From an uncultured Collinsella sp. (lineage in GTDB: Bacteria > Actinomycetota > Coriobacteriia > Coriobacteriales > Coriobacteriaceae): 26,151 nt of DNA. Under the pieces are notes generated by a model, which was not told where the DNA came from, ran no database searches, and saw nothing but the letters and a program-made list of their open reading frames with translations. Positions 1 through 6,367 of the stretch are shown in pieces (position 1 is the stretch's first letter; the number at the start of each line of letters is the position of its first letter). The stretch spans positions 1-26,151 of the forward strand of contig UQVT01000005.1 in the NCBI GenBank assembly GCA_900544465.1. The letters run 5' to 3'. The position numbers were made by a program, and so were the translations under genes.

Positions 1-402
1 CCGCTCGGGCCCGCTCCGCTTGCGGCCGCCTGGGCGGGCATCGTGCTGGGCAGCCTGCCCCTCTACGCGCTGGGGCTCGGCGTGGCCCTGCGCCTCGGCC
101 GCAACGCCGTCATCGGCGCCGGCGCGGCGGGGATGCTCCTCGCGTTCTTCTCAGTGGGCGGACTTGCGCACGGCCTCATGACCGGCGAGCTCACCGGTGC
201 CCTGGCGACGCCCCTGAGCTGGGTGCCGCTCGCCTGGCCCGCGCGTCTGGGGTCGCTCGGGGTGGAGGCCTTCATCGACGCCGCACGCGCGGCGGGCCCT
301 CTCCTCACGACTGCGCTCGCTGGCCTCGTGCTCACCCTGGCAACCGCCGCCGTCCTTCTGGCCTGGTTCTGCCGCTTCGAGGACGGGAGGGCAGATGCGT
401 AG
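1..402 (+). CDS. Membrane permease, C-terminal part (probably ABC transporter subunit)
   Basis: The reading frame is open from the first base, so only the C-terminal ~133 residues are visible. They contain about three long hydrophobic segments (GIVLGSLPLYALGLGVAL, AAGMLLAFFSVGGLAHG, LLTTALAGLVLTLATAAVLLAWF) and end in a short polar tail, FEDGRADA. This is the end of a polytopic membrane protein. An ABC-2-type permease is the likely identity because a response regulator and sensor kinase follow directly, the usual layout of LanFEG-type lantibiotic immunity and peptide-detoxification modules. The family assignment is inference from context; no ATPase is in the window to confirm it. Confidence 0.6.
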   Translation, partial: PLGPAPLAAAWAGIVLGSLPLYALGLGVALRLGRNAVIGAGAAGMLLAFFSVGGLAHGLMTGELTGALATPLSWVPLAWPARLGSLGVEAFIDAARAAGPLLTTALAGLVLTLATAAVLLAWFCRFEDGRADA

Positions 403-580
403 GAAGCCGCTCGCCGCCGTGCTCGCCCTCCTCTCCGCAGCGCTCGTCCTGGGCGGGAATGCCCTGCTCGACGCCGGCTGGGGATCGGCGCGGGGCTCTG
501 GACCGCTGAGCACGGCGCAAGTACAATGCCGACGGGAGTTTCAGGAGGTCGAACATGGCAAGGATACTGGCAGTGGATGA
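395..580 (+). CDS. Possible small single-span protein overlapping the permease stop
   Basis: A 61-codon frame starts at an ATG that overlaps the permease stop by 8 bases. A good Shine-Dalgarno, GGGAGGG, lies just upstream, so translational coupling is plausible. The first ~25 residues form one hydrophobic stretch (LAAVLALLSAALVLGGNALL) after a basic MRRK start, like a signal peptide or single anchor. The rest (STAQVQCRREFQEVEHGKD) runs over the promoter, the ribosome binding site and the start of the response regulator. That tail looks non-coding, so this may be a truncated gene whose front survives. I do not recognise a family. Confidence 0.3.
   Translation: MRRKPLAAVLALLSAALVLGGNALLDAGWGSARGSGPLSTAQVQCRREFQEVEHGKDTGSG
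499..527 (+). promoter_or_regulatory. Sigma-70-like promoter for the two-component genes
   Basis: TGGACC, a 17-base spacer and TACAAT match the -35/-10 consensus well. They sit 28 bases upstream of the response regulator start. This suggests the two-component pair can be transcribed separately from the permease. Confidence 0.45.
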
Positions 581-1217
581 TGAACGGGCGATCCTCGACG
601 CACTCGCGCGCATCCTCGGCCGCGATGGCCATGAGGTCGTCAAGGCAGCGGACCCGATGGCGGTCCCGGGGACGGATCTCTCGCGCTTCGACCTCGTGCT
701 CTGCGACGTCATGATGCCGGGGCTCGACGGCTTCGAGCTCGTGCGGCAGATCCGCCCGGACTTCGACGGGCCCATCATCTTCCTGACCGCGCGCGTGGCC
801 GAGGAGGACGCCGTGGCCGGCTACGGCCTGGGCGCCGACGACTACGTCCGCAAGCCCTTCGGGGCCGCAGAGCTGCGCGCCAAGGTCGCAGCCCATCTAC
901 GCCGTGAGCGCCGGCCGCGCTCGCACGCCCTCTCCTTCGGGGAGGTGCGGATCGACCTCGGGGCGCGCGGCCTCGCCGTGGGTGGCGAGGCCGTGCCGCT
1001 CACGCCCACCGAGTACGCCATCTGCGAGTACCTCGCCCGCCACCCCGGGCAGGTCATGAGCCGCGCACAGATACGCGAGGCGGTGCTCGGCTGGGAGAGC
1101 GACGCCGACGACGCGGCCATATCCATGCAGGTCAGCCGCGCCCGGAGGAAACTCTCCGAGGCCGGAGCCGATCCGATCGCGACCGTCTGGGGGATGGGGT
1201 ACAAGTGGCAGCTTTGA
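555..1217 (+). CDS. OmpR/PhoB-family response regulator
   Basis: This is a cytoplasmic DNA-binding regulator of 220 residues, the normal family length. The receiver domain (about 1-115) carries the acidic pair D8/D9, the phospho-acceptor D51 in LCDVMMPGLDG, T78 and K100 (VRKPF). The C-terminal winged helix (about 125-220) shows the typical ALTPTEYAICEYLARHPGQVMSR-like region (here PLTPTEYAICEYLARHPG), then VSRARRKL and the end motif VWGMGYKW. The start is fixed by AGGAGG six bases before ATG. The kinase gene follows directly. With a permease upstream, the pair probably senses cell-envelope or peptide stress and controls the transporter; that role is inference. Confidence 0.95.
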   Translation: MARILAVDDERAILDALARILGRDGHEVVKAADPMAVPGTDLSRFDLVLCDVMMPGLDGFELVRQIRPDFDGPIIFLTARVAEEDAVAGYGLGADDYVRKPFGAAELRAKVAAHLRRERRPRSHALSFGEVRIDLGARGLAVGGEAVPLTPTEYAICEYLARHPGQVMSRAQIREAVLGWESDADDAAISMQVSRARRKLSEAGADPIATVWGMGYKWQL

Positions 1218-1243
1218 GGACCGGGGCGCGAGGTCGCGGGGGC

Positions 1244-2641
1244 ATGCCGCTCTCCTTCGTCATCGCGCGCTACTTCGCCTACGCGTTCGCGGCGGTCGCC
1301 ACGGCGTGGCTCGCCTCGTTCATGGCGCTCTCCGCGGCGATCAACGCGGGCTTCGTCTACGAGGCAAGCTGGGGGCCGGCCAATGCGCGCGAGGTCGCGG
1401 AGGGCCTGGCACGCGACGGCGTCTGCGGGCAGCAGGACGTGCCAACGGCGTACCGCTACCTCATCCTGAACAAGGACGGATACGTGCTGATGACAGACCT
1501 CGAGGGCACGCGGCTCGAGGACGCGACAGAAATGGCCCGTGCAGCACTCGCCGCGGATCCGGGCACAGTGGAGATCGAGGGCGGGGGCTCGGGCCTCACC
1601 TACGCCGCGTTCCCGCTCAAGGGCGGCGGGGCCTGTGCACTCGTCAGCGAGTACCTGCCGCAGTGGGTCTCGCGCGACCTCGCCGGCCTGCTTCCCAACC
1701 CGCAGAACCTCATGCTCGTCGGCGCCGCTGCGGGAAGCGCGCTCGCGCTCGCGCTCGTGGCGCGCCGCGCGAGCCGCGTGATCTCGCGCAAGATGGCGCC
1801 ACTCGCGGAGGCGGCGGGGCGCGTCGGCGCGGGGGAGCTCGACTTCGCGGTCGGCAGCACCAACGTGCGCGAGGTGAACGACGTCCTCGCCGCGATGGAC
1901 GCCATGCGGGCCTCCCTCGCCGAGTCGCTCGAGGCCCGCTGGGCCGCGGAGCGAGGGCAGCGCGAGCAGGTGGCGTCGCTCGCCCACGACCTCAAGACGC
2001 CGCTCACCGTGCTGCGCGCCAACGCCGACTTCGTGGCGGAGGAGCTGGAAGACGAGAAAGACGCCGACCTCGCGGCCGCCGCGCGCGACATAGCCGGCAG
2101 TGTCGAAAGGCTCGACGGCTACGTGCGCCTGCTCATCGAGGCCTCGCGCGGGTCCGGCGGGGCGGAGAGGGTCCCCATGCGGCCGGCCGAGCTCTGCGAA
2201 CAGGTCCTCGCCGAGGCCGCCCAGATCGCCCGGGCGCGAGGCGTGACGCTCGACGCGGCCACGGGCCCCGCTGTCGCGGGCGCGCCCGAGGCCCCGCTCG
2301 ACCGAACCACCCTGACGCGAGCCGCCGCGAACCTCGTGGTCAACGCCGCCGAGCACGCGCGCTCGCGCGTGGCGGTCTCCTGCGACGTCGCGGGCGGACA
2401 CCTCGTCATCGAGGTGGCCGACGACGGACCGGGCTTCTCTCCCGCCGCCCTCGAACGCGGCTGTGAGCGCCTCTTCACAGACGACTCCTCCCGCTCCTCG
2501 CGCGACGGAGGCCGCCACTACGGGCTCGGCCTCCACGCCGCCGCCGAGGCCGCGAGCGCCCACGGGGGCTCCGTCTCGCTCGCCAACAGCCCCTCGGGCG
2601 GCGCGGTGGCCACCATCGCGGTCCCCCTGTACGGGGCCTGA
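1244..2641 (+). CDS. HAMP-containing sensor histidine kinase
   Basis: This membrane kinase is the partner of the preceding response regulator. From the ATG at 1244 it has 465 residues. TM1 is about 5-35, then an extracytoplasmic loop of ~115 residues, TM2 about 155-172 (GAAAGSALALALVA), a HAMP linker, and the HisKA box ASLAHDLKTPLTVLRAN with phospho-accepting H248. The ATPase domain has the N box (AAANLVVNAAEHA), the G1 box (VADDGPGF) and the G2 box (HYGLGLHAA). A GTG at 1205 would add 13 residues but overlaps the regulator's end, and MPLSFVIARYF is the better N-terminus. The SLAHDLKTPLT box resembles NisK/SpaK/CprK-type lantibiotic sensors. The ligand cannot be deduced. Confidence 0.93.
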   Translation: MPLSFVIARYFAYAFAAVATAWLASFMALSAAINAGFVYEASWGPANAREVAEGLARDGVCGQQDVPTAYRYLILNKDGYVLMTDLEGTRLEDATEMARAALAADPGTVEIEGGGSGLTYAAFPLKGGGACALVSEYLPQWVSRDLAGLLPNPQNLMLVGAAAGSALALALVARRASRVISRKMAPLAEAAGRVGAGELDFAVGSTNVREVNDVLAAMDAMRASLAESLEARWAAERGQREQVASLAHDLKTPLTVLRANADFVAEELEDEKDADLAAAARDIAGSVERLDGYVRLLIEASRGSGGAERVPMRPAELCEQVLAEAAQIARARGVTLDAATGPAVAGAPEAPLDRTTLTRAAANLVVNAAEHARSRVAVSCDVAGGHLVIEVADDGPGFSPAALERGCERLFTDDSSRSSRDGGRHYGLGLHAAAEAASAHGGSVSLANSPSGGAVATIAVPLYGA

Positions 2642-2654
2642 CGACTCAGGCCCC
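2633..2654 (+). terminator. Hairpin at the end of the kinase gene
   Basis: GGGGCCTGA and TCAGGCCCC form a perfect 9-bp stem with a 4-base loop, overlapping the kinase stop codon. There is no U-tract afterwards, so it is a weak intrinsic terminator or an mRNA 3'-end stabiliser. Confidence 0.45.
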
Positions 2655-2721
2655 GCACAGGGGCGTGCCTCGCAACCAAACGCTTCCCGGATAATAATGC
2701 CCGTTGCGGGGATCGCCCTGG

Positions 2722-2868
2722 CTAGTCGCCGCCCATGTGCATGAGCATGTCGGCGATGCGAGTCGCCATCTCGTCCGCCGCTTCACGGATGTTGGCGACC
2801 CAGGACGCATGGCCGGCCTGATCGGATGCCTCCGCCTCAAGCACGTCGCAAATGACTGCGGCGACCGC
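2722..2868 (-). other. Possible 3' remnant of a gene; otherwise unassigned intergenic
   Basis: Between the kinase end (2641) and the HTH gene (2934) there is no convincing intact gene. One minus-strand frame reads with natural amino-acid composition, VICDVLEAEASDQAGHAW followed by an amphipathic helix ending ADEMATRIADMLMHMGGD and a TAG stop. Upstream of it the frame becomes low-complexity and has no start with a ribosome binding site. This fits a leftover C-terminus, or a tiny gene divergent from the HTH gene. I do not recognise it. Confidence 0.2.
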
Positions 2869-2933
2869 CCCGGGAGCCGCCCGCGGCCGGGCACGCGAGG
2901 GAGCCTCGAGACGAAAGGAGCTCGAGGACGACC

Positions 2934-3086
2934 ATGACCAAGAGCATTAGCAGGAGCCAGGTGAGGCTCATCGCATCGACCAACGCGATATTCGGCGCCG
3001 ACGAGGCGTGCGCGATGCTGCGCATCAGCCGCGACGCCATGTACCGGCTCGCCCCCCCCTGCACTTACCGTCAGAGCATGCTATAA
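2934..3086 (+). pseudogene. Truncated HTH (excisionase/helix-turn-helix_17-like) protein
   Basis: A 50-codon gene with a good ribosome binding site (GAGGA, six bases before ATG) encodes MTKSISRSQVRLI, a linker, and GADEACAMLRISRDAMYRLA. The latter is the first two helices of an excisionase/MerR-like DNA-binding domain of the type that reads DEAAxLLGVSRxTLYRL. The rest of the domain is absent: after a run of eight C the frame continues only to APPCTYRQSML and stops. A truncated Xis-like gene suggests a former integrative element here. What the protein bound is unknown. Confidence 0.5.
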
Positions 3087-3119
3087 GGTTATTGGTGGCC
3101 CATTGAGCTACTTCTAAGT

Positions 3120-3149
3120 GCCGGGGGAGTCCCCCGGCTATTTTTTTAT
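3120..3149 (+). terminator. Intrinsic terminator
   Basis: GCCGGGGG, AGT, CCCCCGGC form an 8-bp GC stem followed by TATTTTTTTA. It separates the HTH remnant from the DUF3800 remnant and would stop plus-strand transcription. Confidence 0.75.
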
Positions 3150-3170
3150 CCATTCCATTAGGAATCCCCA

Positions 3171-3410
3171 TTGGCCAAGGAGCTCAACATCTTCGTCGAC
3201 GAGAGCGGCGACCGCGGCGGCAAAGCTCGCTACTATCTGCTCACACTCGTCTTTCACGACCAGGCAGACAGCATCGCCGAGGCGGTCACGGGCTATGAGA
3301 CCAAGCTCGCCAGGGCTGACCTCCCCAACATTCCGTTTCACTCCGAGCCTCTCATGAACGGACACAAGGACTTACTGCATGATTCGTGTGTTATAGTTAG
3401 ATGTCTCTAA
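3171..3410 (+). pseudogene. DUF3800 protein, N-terminal fragment
   Basis: Translation from TTG at 3171 (AGGA upstream) gives MAKELNIFVDESGDRGG, then YYLLTLVFHDQ, then IPFHSEPLMNGHKDLL. This is the N-terminus of a DUF3800 protein: the IDESG motif, the YYLxTLVFHDQ strand and the FHxxPLxxG segment are in family order. After about residue 68 (near base 3374) the homology stops, and the frame ends in LHDSCVIVRCL within the lower-GC methyltransferase block. Intact members are usually 200-300 residues. No downstream half is seen after the block at 5309-5403, so the insertion was accompanied by loss of the remainder. Confidence 0.7.
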
Positions 3411-3414
3411 CTAT
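3393..3414 (+). promoter_or_regulatory. Operator-like inverted repeat over a -10 element, methyltransferase operon
   Basis: ATAGTTAG, ATGTCT, CTAACTAT is a perfect 8-bp inverted repeat with a 6-base spacer. The left arm contains TTATAGT, a plausible -10 element, and the first methyltransferase starts 15 bases further on. The TTAG/CTAA half-sites resemble boxes bound by DtxR/MntR-family metal repressors, although the spacing differs from the classical DtxR box. The metal link is inference. Confidence 0.4.
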
Positions 3415-3428
3415 TTGGGGCGATAGCA

Positions 3429-4058
3429 ATGCACGAACGCAAGGGCTTCTGGGACAAGAATGCCGGTCGGTACGACCGTTTCATGCGAAAGGACCGGGCG
3501 GCGTATGAGAAGATGTATGAGCTGATCAGGCCGGTGGTGAAAGCAAAAACCGTACTGGAGGTTGCCACCGGCACGGGGCTTATCGCAAAGAGCATCGTAA
3601 ATGCGGCGGCGCACATCGAGGCTACGGACGCTTCTGCAAAGATGATCCTTGAAGCAAAGCGGGACAATCAATCCGCAAAGCTGCACTTTTCCGTACAAGA
3701 TATGTTCCGCCTGCCCTATGCACAGAAGTCCTTCGAAGTGGTGATCGCGTCCAACGCGCTTCACATAGTGCCGCATCCGGAAAAGGCCCTGCAAGAAATC
3801 AGACGGGTGCTGAAGGACGACGGCGTGCTCATCGCGCCAACCTTCACTCACGCGGGGAGCTCGGTTTCCGGCAAGGCAAAAGCCTTTTTCATGAGTATGG
3901 CGGGATTCCCCCTCCACAGCAGGTGGACAAGCGAGGAATACCTACGTTTCCTGCGTCAAAACGGCTGGGCGGTGCAGAAAAGCGCAGTGCTGAAGGCCTC
4001 GTTCCCGTTGACCTATGCGGAATGCACGAAATCGGAGGGGCCAGATGTCGTTCTTTGA
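3429..4058 (+). CDS. Class I SAM-dependent methyltransferase (first of operon)
   Basis: This 209-residue protein is complete for a small cytoplasmic class I methyltransferase. Motif I is VLEVATGTGL at 43-52, the acidic residue after strand 2 is in IEATDAS, motif II is VQDMFRLPYAQKSFEVVIASNALHIV, and motif III is the region around EIRRVLKDDGVLIAP. This is the UbiE/Methyltransf_11 pattern; the methyl acceptor cannot be told. Codon use is richer in A and T than in the flanking genes, pointing to transfer from a Firmicutes-like donor. Its stop lies 11 bases inside the next methyltransferase gene, so the two were co-translated. The ribosome binding site is weak (GGGGCG). The inverted repeat at 3393-3414 is probably its control site. 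Confidence 0.88.
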   Translation: MHERKGFWDKNAGRYDRFMRKDRAAYEKMYELIRPVVKAKTVLEVATGTGLIAKSIVNAAAHIEATDASAKMILEAKRDNQSAKLHFSVQDMFRLPYAQKSFEVVIASNALHIVPHPEKALQEIRRVLKDDGVLIAPTFTHAGSSVSGKAKAFFMSMAGFPLHSRWTSEEYLRFLRQNGWAVQKSAVLKASFPLTYAECTKSEGPDVVL

Positions 4059-4377
4059 AAACACCCGCAAGCCCGTGGGCCTCGGCGGAAAACTTATGGT
4101 TGCCATGATGAATTTGGACCACAGCCCTGTGGCGCGGTGGGGGCTTCGATTTCTACGACTTGCGCCAAACGCCAAGGTGCTGGATTGCGGCTGCGGAGGC
4201 GGGGCGAACATAAAACGGCTGCTGAAAAAATACTCGCATGGCATCGTCAAGGGCATCGACTATTCGCCCGTCAGCGTGGAGAAGGCTAGAAAGCTCAACC
4301 GAACTGCAATTCAGGAGGGGCGTTGCGCCGTTCTGCAAGGCAGTGTGGCGGATATGGCGTTTGAGAACGCCATGTGA
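4045..4377 (+). pseudogene. Class I SAM methyltransferase, truncated (second of operon)
   Basis: The start is ATG after GGAGGGG, overlapping the end of the first methyltransferase gene. The product, 110 residues, has an N-terminal helical part (SFFENTRKPVGLGGKLMV), motif I VLDCGCGGG at 45-53 and the acidic strand-2 end GIDYSP. It stops at VADMAFENAM, just before the strand-4 motif that would follow. Relatives are about twice as long, so the catalytic fold is incomplete. The bases after it belong to another, membrane-type reading frame, so an internal deletion probably removed the second half and the front of the following gene. Confidence 0.8.
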
Positions 4378-4465
4378 GCATTTTTCATCCATCCTGCACA
4401 TGGCGATAGGCATGACGGTCATAGTGGCTTTGCTGGCGGCAATTATGACAGTTTTTATTCACTGA
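4378..4465 (+). pseudogene. Tail of a membrane protein gene, 5' part deleted
   Basis: In a different frame from the truncated methyltransferase, the bases encode HFSSILHMAIG then MTVIVALLAAIMTVFIH and a stop. This is one clean transmembrane helix with a natural C-terminus, followed three bases later by a Shine-Dalgarno for the next gene. It reads as the last span of a lost transporter or other membrane protein of the same operon. Which family is unknown. Confidence 0.4.
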
Positions 4466-4489
4466 GGAAGGAACCTATGAAATGTAAAA

Positions 4490-5308
4490 TTGAGAAAAAA
4501 CACCGTGCAGGAGACGCTGATCCTCCCGCTGTATTCCCGAAAGCTGTGTACGGAGCTATACCCGAACCTTTACAGGGATGAAACAGCGGTTCGTCTGCTC
4601 GGTCAGATCGACTACGACTTTTCAGAGGCAGAGAAAAACTCCCGCAGCCTGATGCAGCGCTTTGGTGCGCTGGAGGTGGCCATGCGGCAGAGTGATCTTG
4701 CTTTTGAGGTGCGGGATTACCTGAAAGGCCACCCCAATGCGGCGGTGGTCAATCTGGGCTGCGGGCTGGACAACACCGGCAGAGCCTGCGACAACAGTAG
4801 ATGCAAGATCTACAATCTGGACTTCCCGGATGTGATTGCCTTGCGGCAGCAGCTACTGCCCGCCGGGGATCGGGAGCATAATATCCCCTGCGACCTGAAA
4901 GACACCGCATGGTTTGGCAAAATCGATGCCTCCGGCGGGGCGGTGTTCTTTGCCTCCGGGGTGTTCTATTACTTTCTGACCCAGCAGGTCCGGGAACTGG
5001 TGCGGGGGATGGCGGACGCTTTCCCCGGCAGTGTGCTGGTCTTTGATGCTGCCAATCGGACGGCGGTAAAGATGATCGCAAAAACATGGCTTAAGACTGC
5101 AAAAATCAAGGATGTGGGGGCATATTTTGCGGTTTCGGATGCCGCCAAGGAAATCGGCACGTGGGACAGCCGTCTGCAGGTCACAAGTCGCGGCTATATG
5201 CTGGGCTATAACGATTTGAAAGACCCTTCTGTCAGCGGCTTTTTCCGGTTTCTCGCAAGGGTCGGTGACAACGGGATGAAAATGCAAATCGTGAAAATAA
5301 GATTTTGA
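4490..5308 (+). CDS. Leucine-carboxyl/TcmP-type SAM methyltransferase; start region disturbed
   Basis: From the TTG at 4490 the product has 272 residues and matches the LCMT/TcmP-like fold: VVNLGCGLDN at 86-95 (motif I), YNLDFPDVIALR with D111 (the characteristic xxDxP after strand 2), GVFYYF, and a late GYNDL region. It is an O-methyltransferase type; the substrate is unknown. The best Shine-Dalgarno (GAGGAAGGA) sits before an ATG at 4477 that is in another frame and reaches a stop after 34 codons. Removing one A from AAAA at 4486-4489 would join ATG AAA TGT to this frame. So the natural start was probably 4477, and a one-base insertion now forces use of TTG. The composition is the lower-GC type of the whole block. 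Confidence 0.82.
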   Translation: MRKNTVQETLILPLYSRKLCTELYPNLYRDETAVRLLGQIDYDFSEAEKNSRSLMQRFGALEVAMRQSDLAFEVRDYLKGHPNAAVVNLGCGLDNTGRACDNSRCKIYNLDFPDVIALRQQLLPAGDREHNIPCDLKDTAWFGKIDASGGAVFFASGVFYYFLTQQVRELVRGMADAFPGSVLVFDAANRTAVKMIAKTWLKTAKIKDVGAYFAVSDAAKEIGTWDSRLQVTSRGYMLGYNDLKDPSVSGFFRFLARVGDNGMKMQIVKIRF

Positions 5309-5321
5309 GAGGCAAAAATGC

Positions 5322-5371
5322 AAAAGACGAGCGCTTCTTGCCGCCCAATTGGCAAGAAGCGCTCGTCTTTT
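5322..5371. terminator. Bidirectional intrinsic terminator
   Basis: AAAAGACGAGCGCTTCTTG plus CC pairs perfectly with the complement at 5351-5371, giving a 21-bp stem and an 8-base loop, with T-rich tracts on both sides (CTTTTCTT on plus, TTTTGCATTTTTG on minus). It closes both the methyltransferase block and the convergent fructokinase operon. Confidence 0.88.
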
Positions 5372-5403
5372 CTTAACGCGTTGTATGGCGGAGAGAGCGC
5401 AAG

Positions 5404-6288
5404 TTACGCGAGCGCCCTTCTTGCCAGCTCGGCCGCGCCGAGGATTCCTTGGTCGCCGCCGCAGCCCGGGGCGCAGATGTAGCTCTCCATGTCCTTAAGC
5501 TCGGCGGTCTGGATGTAGCCACCCAGATATTCGAGGGTCTTCTTGCGGACGATGCCGTAGAGCTGCTCCTGGTGCATCACGCCACCGCCGAGGACGATGC
5601 GGCGAGGCGAGTACATGAGCACGAGGTTCGCACACATCTGCCCCAGATAATCCCCCTCGAGCATCCACACCTCATCGTTGTCCGCGAGCTCGGCCGCGGG
5701 CTTTCCCCAGCGCGCGGCGATGGCGGGGCCGGAGGCGAGGCCCTCGAGGCAGCTCGCGTGGCTCGGGCAGACGCAGCGTCCTTCCTCGGTGGGACGGGTC
5801 CTTACCAGCATGTGACCGGCCTCGGGGTGCAGCATGCCGTGAAGGAGCCTGCCCGCGCACATGACGCCCGCGCCCACGCCGGTGCCGATGGTCACGTAGA
5901 CGGCGTCCTTGAGCCCCTTGCAGCAGCCGAAGACCACTTCGCCGAGGCAGGCAACGTTCACGTCCGTATCGTAGGCCACCGGAATCCCGAGGGCGTCGGC
6001 GAACGCGGCGCGAAGACCATAGCCTCGCCACGCGAGCTTGGGCGTTTGGAGGATGGAGCCGTAGCGCTCGTCGGCGGGGTCGACGCAGGTCGGGCCGAAG
6101 GCGCCGATGCCCAACGCGTTCACATCACGGGCGGTGAACCACTCGACCATTTGTGGGACGGTCTCGGCGGGCATAAGCGTCGGGGTCTCCATACGGTCGA
6201 GGACCTCGCCGTCGCCGGACACCACGGCACAGACCATCTTGGTCCCGCCGGCCTCGAGGGCGCCGAGCCTCATTTGCTTTTCGCTCAT
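5404..6288 (-). CDS. ROK-family fructokinase
   Basis: This cytoplasmic sugar kinase (EC 2.7.1.4 type) would phosphorylate free fructose with ATP. Its 294 residues match bacterial ROK fructokinases. The phosphate-binding GALEAGGTK is at 8-16, the catalytic D109 lies in AYDTDVNVA, the second glycine loop is TIGTGVGAG, and the zinc site is EAGH159 with the CVCPSHASC cluster at 172-180 followed by LEGLASGPA. The ribosome binding site AAGGAGG is ideal. It is the last gene of the PTS/GH172 operon, so it fits kinase duty for fructose released inside the cell by the upstream hydrolase. Allokinase or mannokinase activity cannot be excluded, but the LEGLASGPAIAARWG signature is typical of fructokinases. 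Confidence 0.88.
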   Translation of the reverse strand: MSEKQMRLGALEAGGTKMVCAVVSGDGEVLDRMETPTLMPAETVPQMVEWFTARDVNALGIGAFGPTCVDPADERYGSILQTPKLAWRGYGLRAAFADALGIPVAYDTDVNVACLGEVVFGCCKGLKDAVYVTIGTGVGAGVMCAGRLLHGMLHPEAGHMLVRTRPTEEGRCVCPSHASCLEGLASGPAIAARWGKPAAELADNDEVWMLEGDYLGQMCANLVLMYSPRRIVLGGGVMHQEQLYGIVRKKTLEYLGGYIQTAELKDMESYICAPGCGGDQGILGAAELARRALA

Positions 6289-6305
6289 GTGATCCTCCTT
6301 ACAAA

Positions 6306-6340
6306 GGGACGCCCGCAGTCATGGTCAACCGCGGGCGCCC
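6306..6340 (-). other. Intercistronic hairpin between GH172 and fructokinase
   Basis: GGGCGCCCGC and GCGGGCGTCCC pair with a single bulge around a 14-base loop. On the minus strand the stem is followed by TTTGT and then the kinase ribosome binding site. It could be a partial terminator or mRNA-stability element that sets kinase expression below the upstream genes. Confidence 0.4.
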
Positions 6341-6367
6341 ATAACGTTGGCTTGTTTCGAGGCGACC

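Noticed and set aside
842..2563. Long minus-strand frame of 573 codons opposite the regulator and kinase
   Set aside because: It is a GC-bias shadow: composition is rich in R, G, A and H with no domain, and it lies antisense to clear regulator and kinase motifs.
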